From: Diphasiastrum complanatum
Taxonomy: Eukaryota; Streptophyta; Lycopodiopsida; Lycopodiales; Lycopodiaceae
Assembly: GCA_029204225.1 (NCBI GenBank)
Contig: CM055114.1
Coordinates: 15,632,877 to 15,696,876, forward strand
Reading direction: 5' to 3'
DNA: 64,000 nt
Every line of letters begins with the position of its first letter. Position 1 is the stretch's first letter. Below the pieces are notes generated by a model. It was given only the letters and a program-made list of their open reading frames with translations. It made no database searches and was not told where the DNA came from. Positions 11,590 through 22,935 of this stretch are shown in pieces. The translations under genes and the position numbers were made by a program.

Positions 11590-12030
11590 AATAGTGACAC
11601 TAGAGTTGTAGCAAATTGCACACAAGTCCAAAAATTGCATTCATCACACTCGCATATTAATGATCCATTAGGGAAAACATGGGCTCAAAATGGGCCATTT
11701 AAGAAATTTCACTTTAGAGAGAAACTACGTAGAGAGAGAATGCAAACTGGTAACTTTTGGACAATGTTTTCCGAGTTTTTGACCTTGCCCGACGTTTAAC
11801 TACTATGGTTAACTTCAAACATTAGTTAATTAAGCATGAGATATTATAACTTCTTTACATGCTCGTTTCAAAATTCTGTGAATTTTTAGGAGTTCACACG
11901 TGTGGGATGTACTTTCAAAGTGTAAATGGTCTATTCCATGAATGCCAGTCTTTTTGTACTTTTCTTATCCTTTGGAGTCAGGAAGGAGTTGTGGATGCCT
12001 GTGAGCCAAAATTGGTCAATCCACACTTGG
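11590..12030. other. Nothing firm; LTR-like flavour
   Basis: Non-coding. Contains a TTCACACGTGTGG motif near 11894, which recurs in several LTRs of this window, so part of it may be an old LTR. No ends, primer site or target duplication found. Confidence 0.35.
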
Positions 12031-12033
12031 AAC

Positions 12034-14140
12034 CTACTTGCCTAGTAACGCCGCTCTATAATACACTCTAGTCACTAGGAGTTGGTCTTCAATTTTTTCA
12101 GAACTTGGGGCTGTGTTAGGATCAAAAAAGATGGGGGGTAAGAAGTCATCCCATTTTGTGGAGATGCCCATCAGAAATTCTAAGTCCCGGGTGAATGTTG
12201 CGGCCGCTCGGACTGCGGGATCCAAACATTTGATATACGATTTCAAAAACTGGATGAGAGCCCACTTAGCATCTACATCTGTGCTCTGATGAAATTCTTG
12301 GACAATTCAAAGTGTTGATTGTGATCTTGTCCAGAGGTGTACCACACTCCGCCCATTTGGATCGTCGTGGGTAGGGGAGGAAGTGCGGGTTGATGAGTAG
12401 TTGTCATGGACTTGTCACGTAGGCCCTGATGGCCGCAGGATCTTTTTCAAACATTTGTTGGTGCCATTCCAGTTGGGGTTGAGTGCTAGAAGGCATCCTA
12501 GCTCATTGCCCTTGACAGTCTGGGCCGAAAATGAAATCTACTAGTCATCGTGTGAAGATTCGTAGGGATATTTGACTAAAAAATCATTGATTTGATCCTC
12601 TACTGACTTTGGTCTACATAAGGCATGGCTGGCAAAAATGTTGCGAGAGCCTTGGGAGTTGGAGGCTTGTTGTTCTCCCCAGCTTGGCTTGGCTTGGCTC
12701 TATGCCTTGGCTTGTATCGAGGCCCTAGTCCTGGCCTTGTTTTGCATGGCTGGATCCTGCTGCGTTGGATTCGTGGTGCTTCCATTGCACTTTTACCTTT
12801 ATATTGGGCTGTACCTGCCTGTGCAGATCAAAATACACGTGGCAGTGGAATTACCACCAAGGTCGGATGCGATTGTTGTTCCATGTTCCTTTGGCAGGCT
12901 TTGAGAGCAGTTTTAGCTTGTTGGAGCTCTCAAATGGCGCTCTGTCAGTACTTATCGAATTTATCTTGTGGGTAGTTATCTCATATATATCCACCTACTT
13001 CATTAATAAAGCCATCTTGCTCTGACTGAGAGGGCAGTTAGAGGGGATCGGCTAGGCTAACCAATTGGTCTTGTCATTTTGTAGGCTCTGCACCTCCGCT
13101 CCTAGGCGTTGATTTTCTATTTTAAGGATAAGAAGATGGGCTTGGAGTGGGGCTAGCCACTACACTGCTTGTTGCTAGATCTCTTGGACCCATGTGGAGG
13201 CGTCCATTGCTAACTTGGAGAGCCTCAGTACCTCATCTTTCTGCCTGCTCATGCTGAATGACTACCTACAGGTCTTGCTGGAGCTGAGTTAGTTTTGCTC
13301 ACAGTTTGGTGTTGTTAGTAGCCAATTCCAATATGTGGCCATCCAATGAGGCTTTGGCTGCTACCACATCCTGGACAAAGGTTCCCAAGATTTGGTAAGC
13401 CAATGTGAGATCCGTAGGGCAAACCGGTATGGTGCTGCTTCCTGGGGTTGCTTGAGTTGTCGTCCGCATGACTTGCACGCCGTCGTCATCATCTTCTATG
13501 AGCATTTCAGACTCGACCATATCATCTAGTGCTGTGGAGTTAGCACGCAGAGGGGATGGACACTCTTCTGTATGCGTGAAAGCTTCAACGATTTGTCATC
13601 CTTGACAATCTGATGATGCGCCTTCATGAGGTTCTCAATTATCAGGAAGTTGTTCAGAAGCTGCGTGGCCACATGGATGGTTGGATCTTGGATAGACTCT
13701 AGGAGATAGCCATCATTAGTCCAGTATAACTCAATGGTCATGTCAATAAAGAGTTTAATGACATTTTTGGCATATTTATGGTTGGGTGATGATTGGGTGC
13801 CGAATGATATCCCTATGGCTTCAAAGGCAGCTTTAGTGACATGCACCTTGTGGGTAACCCCTTGATAGATAATGTAGAACTTGGATTTTTCTTCGATCCA
13901 TGAGCTAAAGGCAAAAGTTATAAACTCCATATTAATTTTTCTAGAAAAGGTGCACTGTGGATATCCATTGAGGTGAGCAGAGGCCCACCAGTAAGGTTCA
14001 TCCATTGAGCCACCATGCTTGTGCTAGGAGGTATCATGATGTTTGTCTTGGTCGAAACATCATAACAAATGACATACTGAGGAGACTAAGACATATCCAT
14101 GATGAGAGTAGGCTAAAACTGAGAATAGGAGCGCATGAGT
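12034..14140 (-). pseudogene. Degenerate unknown ORF, probably a retroelement or transposon gag-like protein
   Basis: The longest piece is 13526-14005, 159 codons starting MDEPYWWASAHLNGYP and containing FAFSSWIEEKSKFYIIYQG. Plausible coding continues upstream to about 14090 (VICYDVSTKTN). Downstream the frame shifts into 13299-13520 (acidic IEDDDDG, then AYQILGTFVQDVVAAKA, coiled-coil-like), a proline-rich middle at about 12600-12785, and a C-terminal block at 12034-12246 (WDDFLPPIFFDPNTAPSSEK). Several frameshifts and stops: a dead gene of perhaps 600-700 residues. I do not recognise the family. The layout (globular N-terminus, coiled coil, Pro-rich part) recalls the family B element at 36-37 kb, but I see no direct sequence match. 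Confidence 0.45.
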
Positions 14141-15400
14141 GTATCAGAAGGTTGGAAAAAAGTTTTGGAAAGTTCTTATCACTTCAAAATTTGGCAAGAG
14201 CTTCGCTATCAGAAGTGAGAAAATGAAATCGAATTTAGCTCTTTTATAGGTGAATCTGGAGGGTCCATTAGACAAAGTACTAGTTTTGCTGTTAAGTTTT
14301 GAACAAAAATTTGCAGGAATGCTCAATACTGCGAAATTAGTTTTAAAAAATCTCAGCAAAGGTTTTTGAACATTTGAACTAATCCAGGGAAGGCTCTGAA
14401 GGTCTAGGAATATCTTTCGCCTAGGTATTGTAGATAATAAAAATTTTCAGGATCTGAACCTATATCCAACGTAATTTTGGCATTCTAAAGCCATTTGTCA
14501 GGTCAGCAAAGATTAATAATGACTATAAGATACTTTGCGAAGGTTCCAAAAATGGCAAAGTGCTGACGTCTAACTTCAGAAAAGGTAGTAACTCAACTAA
14601 AAAACCTTCGCCCAACTCAGTATAGGTAAATCTGAGGAGGACGTGTGATTTGACAACTCGACGAAGGTTTCTAAAAGCATATGTGCAAAAAATGACACAA
14701 AAAGTGGTTTCTAAGACATTTTTTCATAAAAAGATAATTTCTGAAAATACTTTTTTTTCAACTTTTTCTGATCTGATGACTTTTTTTTCTTTTGGCTTTT
14801 GCTCATCATTTTTTTCATCCTTCTAATTTTTTCTATCTTTTTTTGTTTTTACTGTCTTTTTCAAAAAAAGAAAAATCAATTAAGTAGTGAAAAACAAAAA
14901 ACTATAAAGCAACAAAAGTAAAATTGACAAGGTGTTGGATCAAACTGGTTGAACTGGTTGCCAAAAACTTGCGTAGTCGACTGCTACTCAAACTCGCATT
15001 CTAACTTTCCCACACTTTCAAAAAGTGTTTATTCAAATGAAATTTAGACTAATGAACTTTGAAAAGTCAACCTTTATGTCTAAAACAAGTTTTGGCCTCA
15101 ATATGCCAAATATGAAAATATAGCAAAATGTGATGAAACTAGTTGAATCTTTCATAGTAGATTGGTACAAACTTTGGATTGAATCTTAGACTAAGCCAAT
15201 CAATGGTATGAAAAGACTATCCATCTTTCATTGTTTACCATATTGGAATAACCTTTTGATCAATCACTTGTTTGATCCTATGCACATATTCAAAAATGTG
15301 GGTGAATCAATATGAAAACACTTCCTGGGCGACAAATATAGTATTTCTTCCAAACATGATCTACAAGAATCAAAAACAAAAAAAGCACATTGGCTAAAAT
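14141..15400. other. No gene; T-rich low-complexity tract inside
   Basis: No coding signal. About 14740-14880 is a T-rich, low-complexity tract (runs of CTTTTTTTT and similar). The rest is AT-rich sequence I cannot assign. TTCGC/GCGAAGG words recur at about 14350-14660. Confidence 0.5.
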
Positions 15401-15404
15401 TATG

Positions 15405-15681
15405 TACTGATGAAAATACCTATACTATTCCAAGAGCCCCTTCGATTTTACGAAAGAAGAGTATAAGTACGTATGGTAAGTCATTTGCGAGATGAGAATA
15501 CCAACAGGTTTTGCTCTTTCACTACGAACATCATTCACGGTTGAAGAAAAACTCCACGGTCTAAAATCTCATAATTGGTTGAAGATGGTCAAGTACATAT
15601 TCCCAATGTGCATTTGTGGTTGTCTAACTGATCAACTTCGTGATGCCATTTACAAATTAGCATCCATTGTCAGGTACTTAA
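15405..15681 (+). pseudogene. CACTA (En/Spm)-type DUF4218 exon relic
   Basis: The plus frame reads SPFDFTKEEYKYVW, then (after a stop) MRIPTGFALSLRTSFTVEEK, LHGLKSHNWLKMVKYIFP and CGCLTDQLRDAIYKLASIV. This matches the DUF4218 region of plant CACTA transposon proteins: FTKEE, PDGY, GLKSHDxHxxxQxLLP, then LxxxVRDxIxxL. A GT (GTACTT) follows at about 15682 and may be an old splice donor. Only this one block is left. CACTA elements move as DNA with the help of a TNP2-type transposase; none is visible here. Confidence 0.68.
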
Positions 15682-15808
15682 ATTTTTTTGTTCACATCGA
15701 TATCTTATGAAATTGCATGTTTCTTTCTAATACAAGTTTGATAAAATCATATGAATGAACTAAAATCTAGCTATATTACAAACATGATGTAGATGGATGT
15801 GTGATAAG

Positions 15809-16498
15809 TGTGAAAAATTGCCTACATTGGCAAATCTAGCCATGTAGAATATTGTATATTTTGTCAATATTTTTTGCTAGTCACTTGAATGGCCAAAGTG
15901 CCACTTGTCAATCCACACTTAATGTAGGTTACCACGAGTCAAGAGGAGTGGTTGTGTCCATTTGGTAGTAATTCCTACTTTGTAAGATCTAGACCTTGAT
16001 TTATGATGAAATTTGTACCTACCATGCACCTACCAAGCATGACTCTTGGATCTAGGCTAGGGTTTTCACTTTAGGGCAAGAAAATTGAGTCTACTTCCTT
16101 ATTACATGCTGGATTTTCACCTAACTTTGCAAAGGAAGTGTCTTTTACTATGTATTTCCATTCTCCCTAGTGAGGAGATAGAAACATTTTGGACCCTCAA
16201 GAGGAAACTCGGATTTTCTCCTATTGTATGATGATAGCTATTGATTCCAATGAAACTTAGCCTTGACACTTATTAAACTCTGTCTACAGCCATACTATAG
16301 CCTGATTTTCACACGTGGGAGGTCGGATTTCAGTTTATGATCAATGCTTTGATTGTCTCTACTTGTTTTCTGTCAAGCTGCTAAACTAGGTCTTGTTTTC
16401 TGTTGACTAGTATCTGATAGATTGTTCAACAACCACACAATCAACCTTGTGGATCATTCAAAGATCCATTTATGGTCCTTAGTATTGTACTTTCAACA
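15809..16498 (+). repeat. Family A copia 5' LTR
   Basis: About 690 bp starting TGTGAAAAATT and ending TTTCAACA, homologous along its length to the solo LTR at 388-1063. A primer-binding site follows immediately, so this is a 5' LTR. The internal region continues only to about 16607, where the GA tract begins; the rest of the element is missing. CACACGTGGG occurs inside at about 16311. Confidence 0.82.
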
Positions 16499-16511
16499 TG
16501 GTATCAGAGTC
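16499..16511 (+). promoter_or_regulatory. Primer-binding site (initiator tRNA-Met type)
   Basis: TGGTATCAGAGTC directly after the family A LTR, complementary to the 3' end of plant initiator tRNA-Met, as in most copia elements. Confidence 0.8.
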
Positions 16512-16605
16512 AAGTACAAGGCTATTGATCAATGTTTAAGACTAATCCAGTTTTAGCAGGTTTTTGGTGCAAAAAGCTAGTATTGCAAGGCTGGTATCCT
16601 GGAAT

Positions 16606-16750
<145 letters not shown>

Positions 16751-16789
16751 CCTAGGTTGAGAAAGGCCTTGGGGGCTTGAGCACCTACC

Positions 16790-17600
16790 CAAAGTTATTT
16801 TAGAACCTTATGAGCTTGACTTTGGGCTTTTTAATTAATTTATTCTAATAAGGCCCAAAGTCATTTTATTCAAGTTCTATTTATCCGATTTGCATGGTCA
16901 CTAGGTCGGCCTTATACACGCAGGAAGCCGGTGCCCTCGCACTTATTATTTTAACTATACAATGTACTATGGCAGGGCCCACTAGTTAAGACTTGGCCAA
17001 CAGTATTTCAAGTGGTGAGACCCACTTGTTCATTATTGTGCAGGAAATACCCACAACAGGGTCCATGGCCCAAAGTCCCTCGGCACTAGGCTGCAACTAT
17101 CATGAAGGGGCGCTGTTGTCGGTTCTTTTATTGCTGGGACATGGGTGCTTCAGGAAAAGCGTGGATAAAATTCGCTTATGTAAAACCTGAGGCTTTATTG
17201 GATGATGGTGACCAGCAAGAACTTGGACTTGCCAAATTCTCAATAATACTCGTAAGGGTCTGGTGGCCATTTCGGATAACCTTGTTCATTGACAATTGGG
17301 TAGTCGAGGTATGCCATCGGAGGATCCCAAGATAAATCTTGCTGATATAATGGATCCTCATAGATCAGCGCAACTGGTCCCAATGTTATGGACTCCCCCA
17401 AATCATAATGTGGATATGATGTGCTTGCTTGATGCTCTTGTCTGTCCAGGTATTTGAAGTATGCATCAACCTGATGACTTTCCTCAGCAGTCAATATCAT
17501 AGATTTAGGACAAGGATTTGTCATTGTAGGTGCTGGTTCTTGCTGTACAATTGGCCGTTTTGGGCTTGGATTCCCTAGATTTGGCTGTCTAAGGTGGCAT
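16790..17600 (-). mobile_element. 3' end of a family B element: LTR start plus coding tail
   Basis: Homologous to 35836-36510. On the minus strand the coding tail (about 17600 to 17240) is followed by 3' untranslated sequence and then an LTR start TGTTGGCCAAG at 17002, which runs left to about 16790. Shared features with the 36-kb copy include the blocks LGPVALIYEDPLYQQDLSW and EHQASTSYPHYDL. The remainder of the element is replaced at about 17600 by copia gag-protease sequence. Confidence 0.65.
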
Positions 17601-18761
17601 GTGTTGTCATCGAACAAAACTCGAATGCCAAGATCTACCATCTTGGAGACATATAGCAGATATTTTCTGAGTGAGGGCACATGGAGTGCTCCTGGCAGCT
17701 CTGTTTGGCCTGACATTGTTCGCAGCTGTAGAGTGCTGATGCCTTTGACATCGTGTCTGCTCCCATCACCTAGAATCACTACTCTGTTGTTTTTGAGCTC
17801 TCTGAAGTTGATCAAGATCTTCTTGTTACAGGTGATGTGTGACGTTGCTCCTGAATCAATGACTACATCGTAGTCGTGTTCAGTGTAGCTGGTTGAAGCT
17901 TCATCGAGTATCGTGAAAGCTTTGTCACCTCTATCAGCATCTTTGAATGACTCTACAACATTAGTTTTTTCAATTTTGTTCTTTCTTTTTGGGTTGAATT
18001 TGCAATCGTATGCAGAATGCCCCTTCTTCTTGCAGTGCATGCAAGGTATTGCTGGACTGAACCAGCATTTGTTGGCCGTATGGCCTGGTTTGTGACAGTG
18101 ATGGACTTCATCTTCTCGAATCTTGGTGTTCTTGTTCTTCTTCTTTCCTTTCATGAAGAGAGCCTTCTCTTGATCATTGTCTTCCTCTCCTTCGTCTCTC
18201 ATCAGTCTCTCATTAGCGACAAGACTGACTACTTTGTCAAATGTCATATCTAGTAGACTCAGTATGAGCATTCTTAGCGGTTGATAGGATGTCGGTAGAG
18301 ATTTCATGAAGTACATCAACTATTGTGGTTCTGGGACCTGGTGCTCTTGTCCTGATGCAACAAGCTGAGCAAAGATCATTCTAATCTTCTCAACGTGCTG
18401 ATCCAACTGGTTTTCATCCCACCGTATCGATTGCAGCTGATTGTGAGGTGCATGACTGAAGCTGAGTCCTCACTTCATACTTCTGCTTTAATCTTTTCCA
18501 CGCTGCATGGCTACTTTTGCAGTCTTCAATCTGCATGAGTAGATCTTCATTTATGGTTGAAACGATGATCGCCATTGCACGCTCATCTTTTCTAATCCAT
18601 TCAGCTCTCCTCGGGTCTCCTTCTAGAGGCTGCACCTCTGAGAGTTTAGTCACCGACCAGATGCCTTCGCCCTTCAAAAGTGTTTTGATTTTGAATTTTC
18701 AGATTCTATAATTTGCGCCATCAAGACTAATTTCTACTCTTGTCTGGACTGTTGTAGCCAT
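17240..18761 (-). pseudogene. Chimeric ORF: copia gag-protease (family D) fused to family B tail
   Basis: Gag starts at ATG 18759-18761 (MATTVQTRVEISLDGANY) with a UBN2-like gag; a stop interrupts it near 18705 and the frame shifts near 18410. From 18319 to 17240 one 359-codon frame is open: end of gag, two zinc knuckles (CHKPGHTANKC, one Cys short, and CMHCKKKGHSAYDC), the protease box VVIDSGATSH with ILGDG after it, and the LYVSKMVDLGIRVLF block that precedes the pre-integrase domain. At about 17600 it passes without a break into a proline-rich tail (PSPKRPIVQQEPAPT) that matches the family B element, ending PPDPYEYY. Integrase and RT are absent. The gag part is broken, but the fusion frame is intact. 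Confidence 0.75.
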
Positions 18762-18815
18762 ATTGTATTGTTTGGAAGAATCACTGCTGGGATATTAGTA
18801 GTAAAAACCTGTGGG

Positions 18816-18826
18816 ATCTGATACCA
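18816..18826 (-). promoter_or_regulatory. Primer-binding site of the family D copia
   Basis: ATCTGATACCA on the plus strand, that is TGGTATCAGAT on the minus strand, directly beside the LTR and about 55 bp upstream of the gag ATG. Confidence 0.75.
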
Positions 18827-19690
18827 TGTCGCGAAAGCGAAGCTGTCCTTCTTTTTTGTTTTCGTTTTTGTATTCATGAATGATTTTGTGTCTTTGAATT
18901 CTCTTTTGCACGGAAGCTTCACAGGAACCTAGACACTCGACTGCACATCACAGAACACATTCTATTCTAGCAATCAAGACAAATGACACAAAACAAGGAG
19001 ATGCACAAAAATAGAGCAACTGTATTCAGTTTAGTTTTTAGAACGAGATCGTCAGTGTCTCGCTTGTTGGCGAAATGACACTCTACTCTTTTGTTGTGTT
19101 CTGCTCGTTGGCAGACTTTCATGCACAACTCTATTGTTTCTAATAATTTTCTTTCTGCTCTACTTGCTACGTATCTCTCTCTATCTCTTACAGATAATTC
19201 TGTCTATTCAGAGATATATTTATGATCCAGAGAGGATACTTTATATCTCCATAGTGTGGAGTTTACAAGATGGCTAAACGCAGAAATCACAAGACTAGTT
19301 AGCGCTAATTAACTAATCAGTTACTCAAAAATCACAAGACTAGTTAGCGCTAATCAACTAATCAGTTACTCTCCGTCGTTGCCACTCATTTCAGCTAGGC
19401 GTGAAGTCTATGACTCCAAGCCCGTTGAGCTGCAAGCTGGTAGCACAAAAGATTCTCCTTCATTTGCTTCATTTCCTTCGATTGCTTGCATTCTTTTCAT
19501 TTCTTTCGTAACCTTTCATTTTTCGTCCCTTTGCGGTTACGATCTTGGAGGTATGTTTATGATTCACGAATGATTCGTGAATCGTTCGTGCTTCGAGTCA
19601 AGGCACATTGACTGTCGCGAATTGTTCTCATTCAACCTTCGTTTCGTGTTCATGTTCTGACAAAGTTGTAGGAGTTCACCATTTCTGACA
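18827..19690 (-). repeat. 5' LTR of the family D copia
   Basis: On the minus strand it starts TGTCAGAAATGG at 19690 and ends GCTTTCGCGACA at 18827, adjacent to the primer-binding site; 864 bp with TG..CA ends and TGTC/GACA tips. A direct duplication of about 30 bp (ATCACAAGACTAGTTAGCGC) lies at about 19287 and 19329. No partner LTR was found in the window. Confidence 0.7.
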
Positions 19691-19847
19691 CATGGAATGC
19701 CTAGTAGGATGATTTTTTATCGATACAGAGACTTGAGATGATCGCTATGGGTTGTTTGGATCTATTTAAATACATGTAGCACACTTCAAAAACTATACAT
19801 CATGCCAAGCTATGTATTCCAAGGCATTTTGTGCACTTGAAGATACA

Positions 19848-20768
19848 TCAATTAAGTGCATACATAATGTTGCCAAAGACAACTTGCCTTGCTTGATCCA
19901 TATGATTGAGCCTAGATGGCTCCATCTTGATACTCAAGGTTCTTCTTGGAGTCCTCGGGTCTTGAGCTTGATCCTCCACTTGACTTGACTCCAAACCATC
20001 AATGAATTGAATAAGGTGTTGATCAAAAGGTGCTTCTTCATTTTTACAAATCTTCCACTTTTGAAAGATCACATTTCCACCATTGACAAATTCTTTGGTT
20101 GAAAACAAGTAGATTCTACAATCTCTACTTGAAGAGAAAAACACTACCATTATTGCTATCATTGAAATAGGATAATATTTGGTCCGTACATTGGAATGAT
20201 CATGCTCAAAGCATGTGAACCCAAATATTTCCAATACAAATGATGTTTCATCTTTTATGACACTATTCAAACTATTAGAAAAATAGTTATCCAATGAAAT
20301 TGCTTTATCAACAACAAATGGAGATTTGAAAGCATCTAATTTCATTGTCTTGTCATAAAGATTACTAAACACCATAGATTTTAAAGATAAGCAACAAGTC
20401 ACTCCATGTCTACTAGTACTATCCAACAAGTACTCAAAGATAGTAGACTCTCCAATGCTCACCATCCTGGCAAGATGCACACTTGAATGGAAAATTTGCA
20501 TGCAATTTGATGACTCGACCATTGTCATTGAGGACTCCCTTGGAACTCTCATGATTTGAGGCTGTTCCTCAAGATCTTCCTCCTTTTGATGCTCCTCCTC
20601 AATGCAAGCAATATCACACTTTGCCAAGATCTCCTCCTTTGTAGAGCTCATTCTTTCAAAAGCAACACTAGCTTCCAACTTAAACGATCTTCCATGTTTA
20701 AATCCTTTTGCAATGCAAACATCATTCTTCAAGATGAAGAAAACACCATGCTTAAAGAGGACATCCAA
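19848..20768 (-). pseudogene. Copia pol relic with internal deletion, still open for 306 codons
   Basis: The start (VLFKHGVFFILKNDVC, then AKGFKHGRSFKLEA) matches the region between protease and pre-integrase of copia. Near the middle, FGFTCFEHDHSNVRTKYYP matches the block after the integrase core that normally reads FGC.CFVH....R.K. The zinc-binding HKRLGHP motif and the whole DDE integrase core between them are missing, replaced by about 130 residues I do not recognise, and RT is absent. It lies in the same direction as, and just downstream of, the gag-protease at 20860-21946, so it is likely the decayed remainder of that family A element. Confidence 0.55.
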
Positions 20769-20859
20769 CCACTTTCTAAGAGTAGACCAACACTAAGCAT
20801 ATTCTTGGTGATTGATCGTACATAAAGGACATTTTCTATATCCATGCATTTTGAGGATT

Positions 20860-21946
20860 CTAGACACAAAGAGATGGTGCCAACACATCTATCCTACACT
20901 CTTCATCATTTGCAGTAAAGACAAAAATTTTAGCAGCATTGAAAGAGTGTAAGGTTGAGAAAAAGTCCTTTTCACAAGACATGTGAGAGCTAGCCCCACT
21001 ATCAATCCACCAATTGTCTCTTGAATTGCTATTGCTTGTTGGTGAGGATGTAGATGCCATCAAGAATACATCTACTTCATTCTCCTCTTCCTCCTTTGCA
21101 AGGTTTCCTTGTTTGTCCTCCTCCCTTTGTGCTCTTAGTCTCTTGTAGCATTCAGATGCATAATGCCCCTTCTTTCCACAAAAGAAGTATTTTTGCTTTG
21201 ACTTGTCCTTTGAGCTTGATGCATCATCCTCTTCTTTGGCCTCCTTTGGATGCTTCTTCTTTCCATTGGTCTTCTTTTTGCCCTTGAATGAGAAATTGGC
21301 TTTCTCATCTCCATCCTGCAAAGACAATGAACTCATTCTTGCGTTGGTGTGGAGCATCCTACACTCTTCAGCCACTAATACAATATGAAGTTTTTCTATA
21401 GTTGGCAAAGTGTCTTGGATGGCAAAACTTTGGACTTTTTACAAAGTCATCTCCTAGACCATTTAGAACAATTTGTACAAGCTCTCCATCATTAATCTTC
21501 TCTCCAATGGAAGCCAACTCCCTATTTAGAAACTTGATTCTAAGCACATAATCATATGCACTCTCCTCACTTCTCTTCATGCTTTGCAAAATCTGATTTC
21601 TAAGCATGAGCACTCTTGAAGTGTTACTAGATTCATAGATTGATTTTAAAGACTCCCGAGCCTCTTTAGCACTGGTATAGGCTGATACTTCTCTCAACAA
21701 ATCATTGCTCACATTCATCTTCACACAATGAAGTGCAAGCCTAGATCTCTTCTTGTATCTAGATAACTCCTGTGCACCTAGAGGTTCATCTTCATCTTCA
21801 ATCAAGAACTCATAAAGGTCTTGGAGCACCAAGAGTGACTCCATCCTAACCTTCCAAATAGCATAATTTGTAGAATTCAACCTCTCACTAGCTACTAGAA
21901 GGTATGCTCTAGCAGATCCCATCTTACTAGTGACTTCTACAAACAA
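20860..21946 (-). pseudogene. Copia gag-protease of the family A element
   Basis: Gag (21946-21368) has ASERLNSTNYAIWKVRMES, like the young element's gag at 24095 but clearly diverged. The frame then changes at about 21400 into 21408-20860, which carries a lysine-rich stretch, a zinc knuckle FFCGKKGHYASEC and the protease box WWIDSGASSHMSC. Upstream are a duplicated leader, the primer-binding site (29148-29159) and the 5' LTR (29160-29845), now separated from gag by the 6.4-kb young copia. Frameshifted and lacking integrase and RT, so non-functional. Confidence 0.8.
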
Positions 21947-21967
21947 GAAATAGATCTGATTAACTTG

Positions 21968-22262
21968 AAACTCACAAAGGTCTCACACTTGCAATGTTTC
22001 ACTTAAATTTGATTTCTAGTCCAACAAATGGACTTATAATCACAGTTCTATCACTCCTTCACAAAGCTGGAATGAAGATAAGATGAAATGAAAACTACTT
22101 TCAAACAAATCTTGCCAAGAAATGGACTTGATTGTCTCTAGAAACTCACTAAGGTCTCTCTCTTGTAGTGTTTCACTCAAATTAGATTTCTATTCCAACA
22201 AATGGACTTATATTCTCAATTCTAGCACTCCCTCCCAAAGTTGGAATGAAGATAAGATGATG
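21968..22262 (-). repeat. Tandem duplication in the family A leader
   Basis: A unit of about 174 bp begins AAACTCAC at 21968 and again at 22142, with shared words such as CCAACAAATGGACTTAT and GGAATGAAGATAAGATGA. The second unit is cut by the young copia and continues at 28701 with CAATCAAATCTTGCCAA, matching CAAACAAATCTTGCCAA in the first unit. Confidence 0.7.
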
Positions 22263-22267
22263 TAAAA

Positions 22268-22922
22268 TGTGAAAATTGTCAACATTTCCTAGCTAGTTTG
22301 AGGCCTAAATTGGCTAAAATTGTAAATAGTTTTGGTTCTGGAGTTTCACACGTGTGAACCAGGCCACAATGTTTTTATTTACTGTATTTTTTCAGTATGA
22401 TGAAGTGTCAAACTTCATACCCTTCAAAATGAGACCATTTTGATGTATTTTGGTCATATAGGCCATTTTTAGCTATTTTTCCTATATAGGGAATATCTAG
22501 GGTCAAGTACCTTCTAGAGAGAGGAGAGAGAGTCATCTTCCTCATCCATAAATAGTAGGGAAGTCGTGGAGAACAGGTTGGAGAAACCTTTTGTATGCTT
22601 CATTGAGATCAATAGATCATTGTCATTGTTTCTTCCTCCATTGAGAGCATTGTTGTGTGTATTGTCTTCAAGCTATTGTGTATGATCTTAGGTGCTTTCC
22701 AAAAGTGATAGGCTGATGTATTATGGACTGTATAATGCTATTTTGGGCCGCACTTGATGTTTATGGAAGTTTCCATTTGTGATAAATGCTTTTTGATCAA
22801 GTTCTTTGCATTCTAGGTAGCATAGAATGTGTTGCCAATTCCTAGCTTATGTAGTTTGGAGTGCAAGCATTCAAGCCAATGATCTTGGAGTTTAGATCCA
22901 CTTAGGATCTGTATTTTTCACA
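22268..22922 (+). repeat. 5' LTR of the young copia
   Basis: 655 bp, TGTGAAAATT...TTTTTCACA, ends TGTGAAA/TTTCACA in inverted form. Contains the palindrome TTCACACGTGTGAA (CACGTG core) at about 22346 and a TATA-like ATAAATAG at about 22549 that could start transcription. Differs from the 3' LTR by G/A at two sites that I could see (in TTTTGGTTCTGG and ATATAGGCCATT). Confidence 0.95.
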
Positions 22923-22935
22923 TGGTATCAGAGCT
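22923..22935 (+). promoter_or_regulatory. Primer-binding site of the young copia
   Basis: TGGTATCAGAGCT immediately after the 5' LTR, complementary to the 3' end of initiator tRNA-Met; the site where minus-strand DNA synthesis would start. Confidence 0.9.

Noticed and set aside
12625-12975. 116-codon plus-strand frame rich in Leu and Trp
   Set aside because: Shadow of the minus-strand degenerate ORF 12034-14140, whose Pro/Lys-rich segment lies here.
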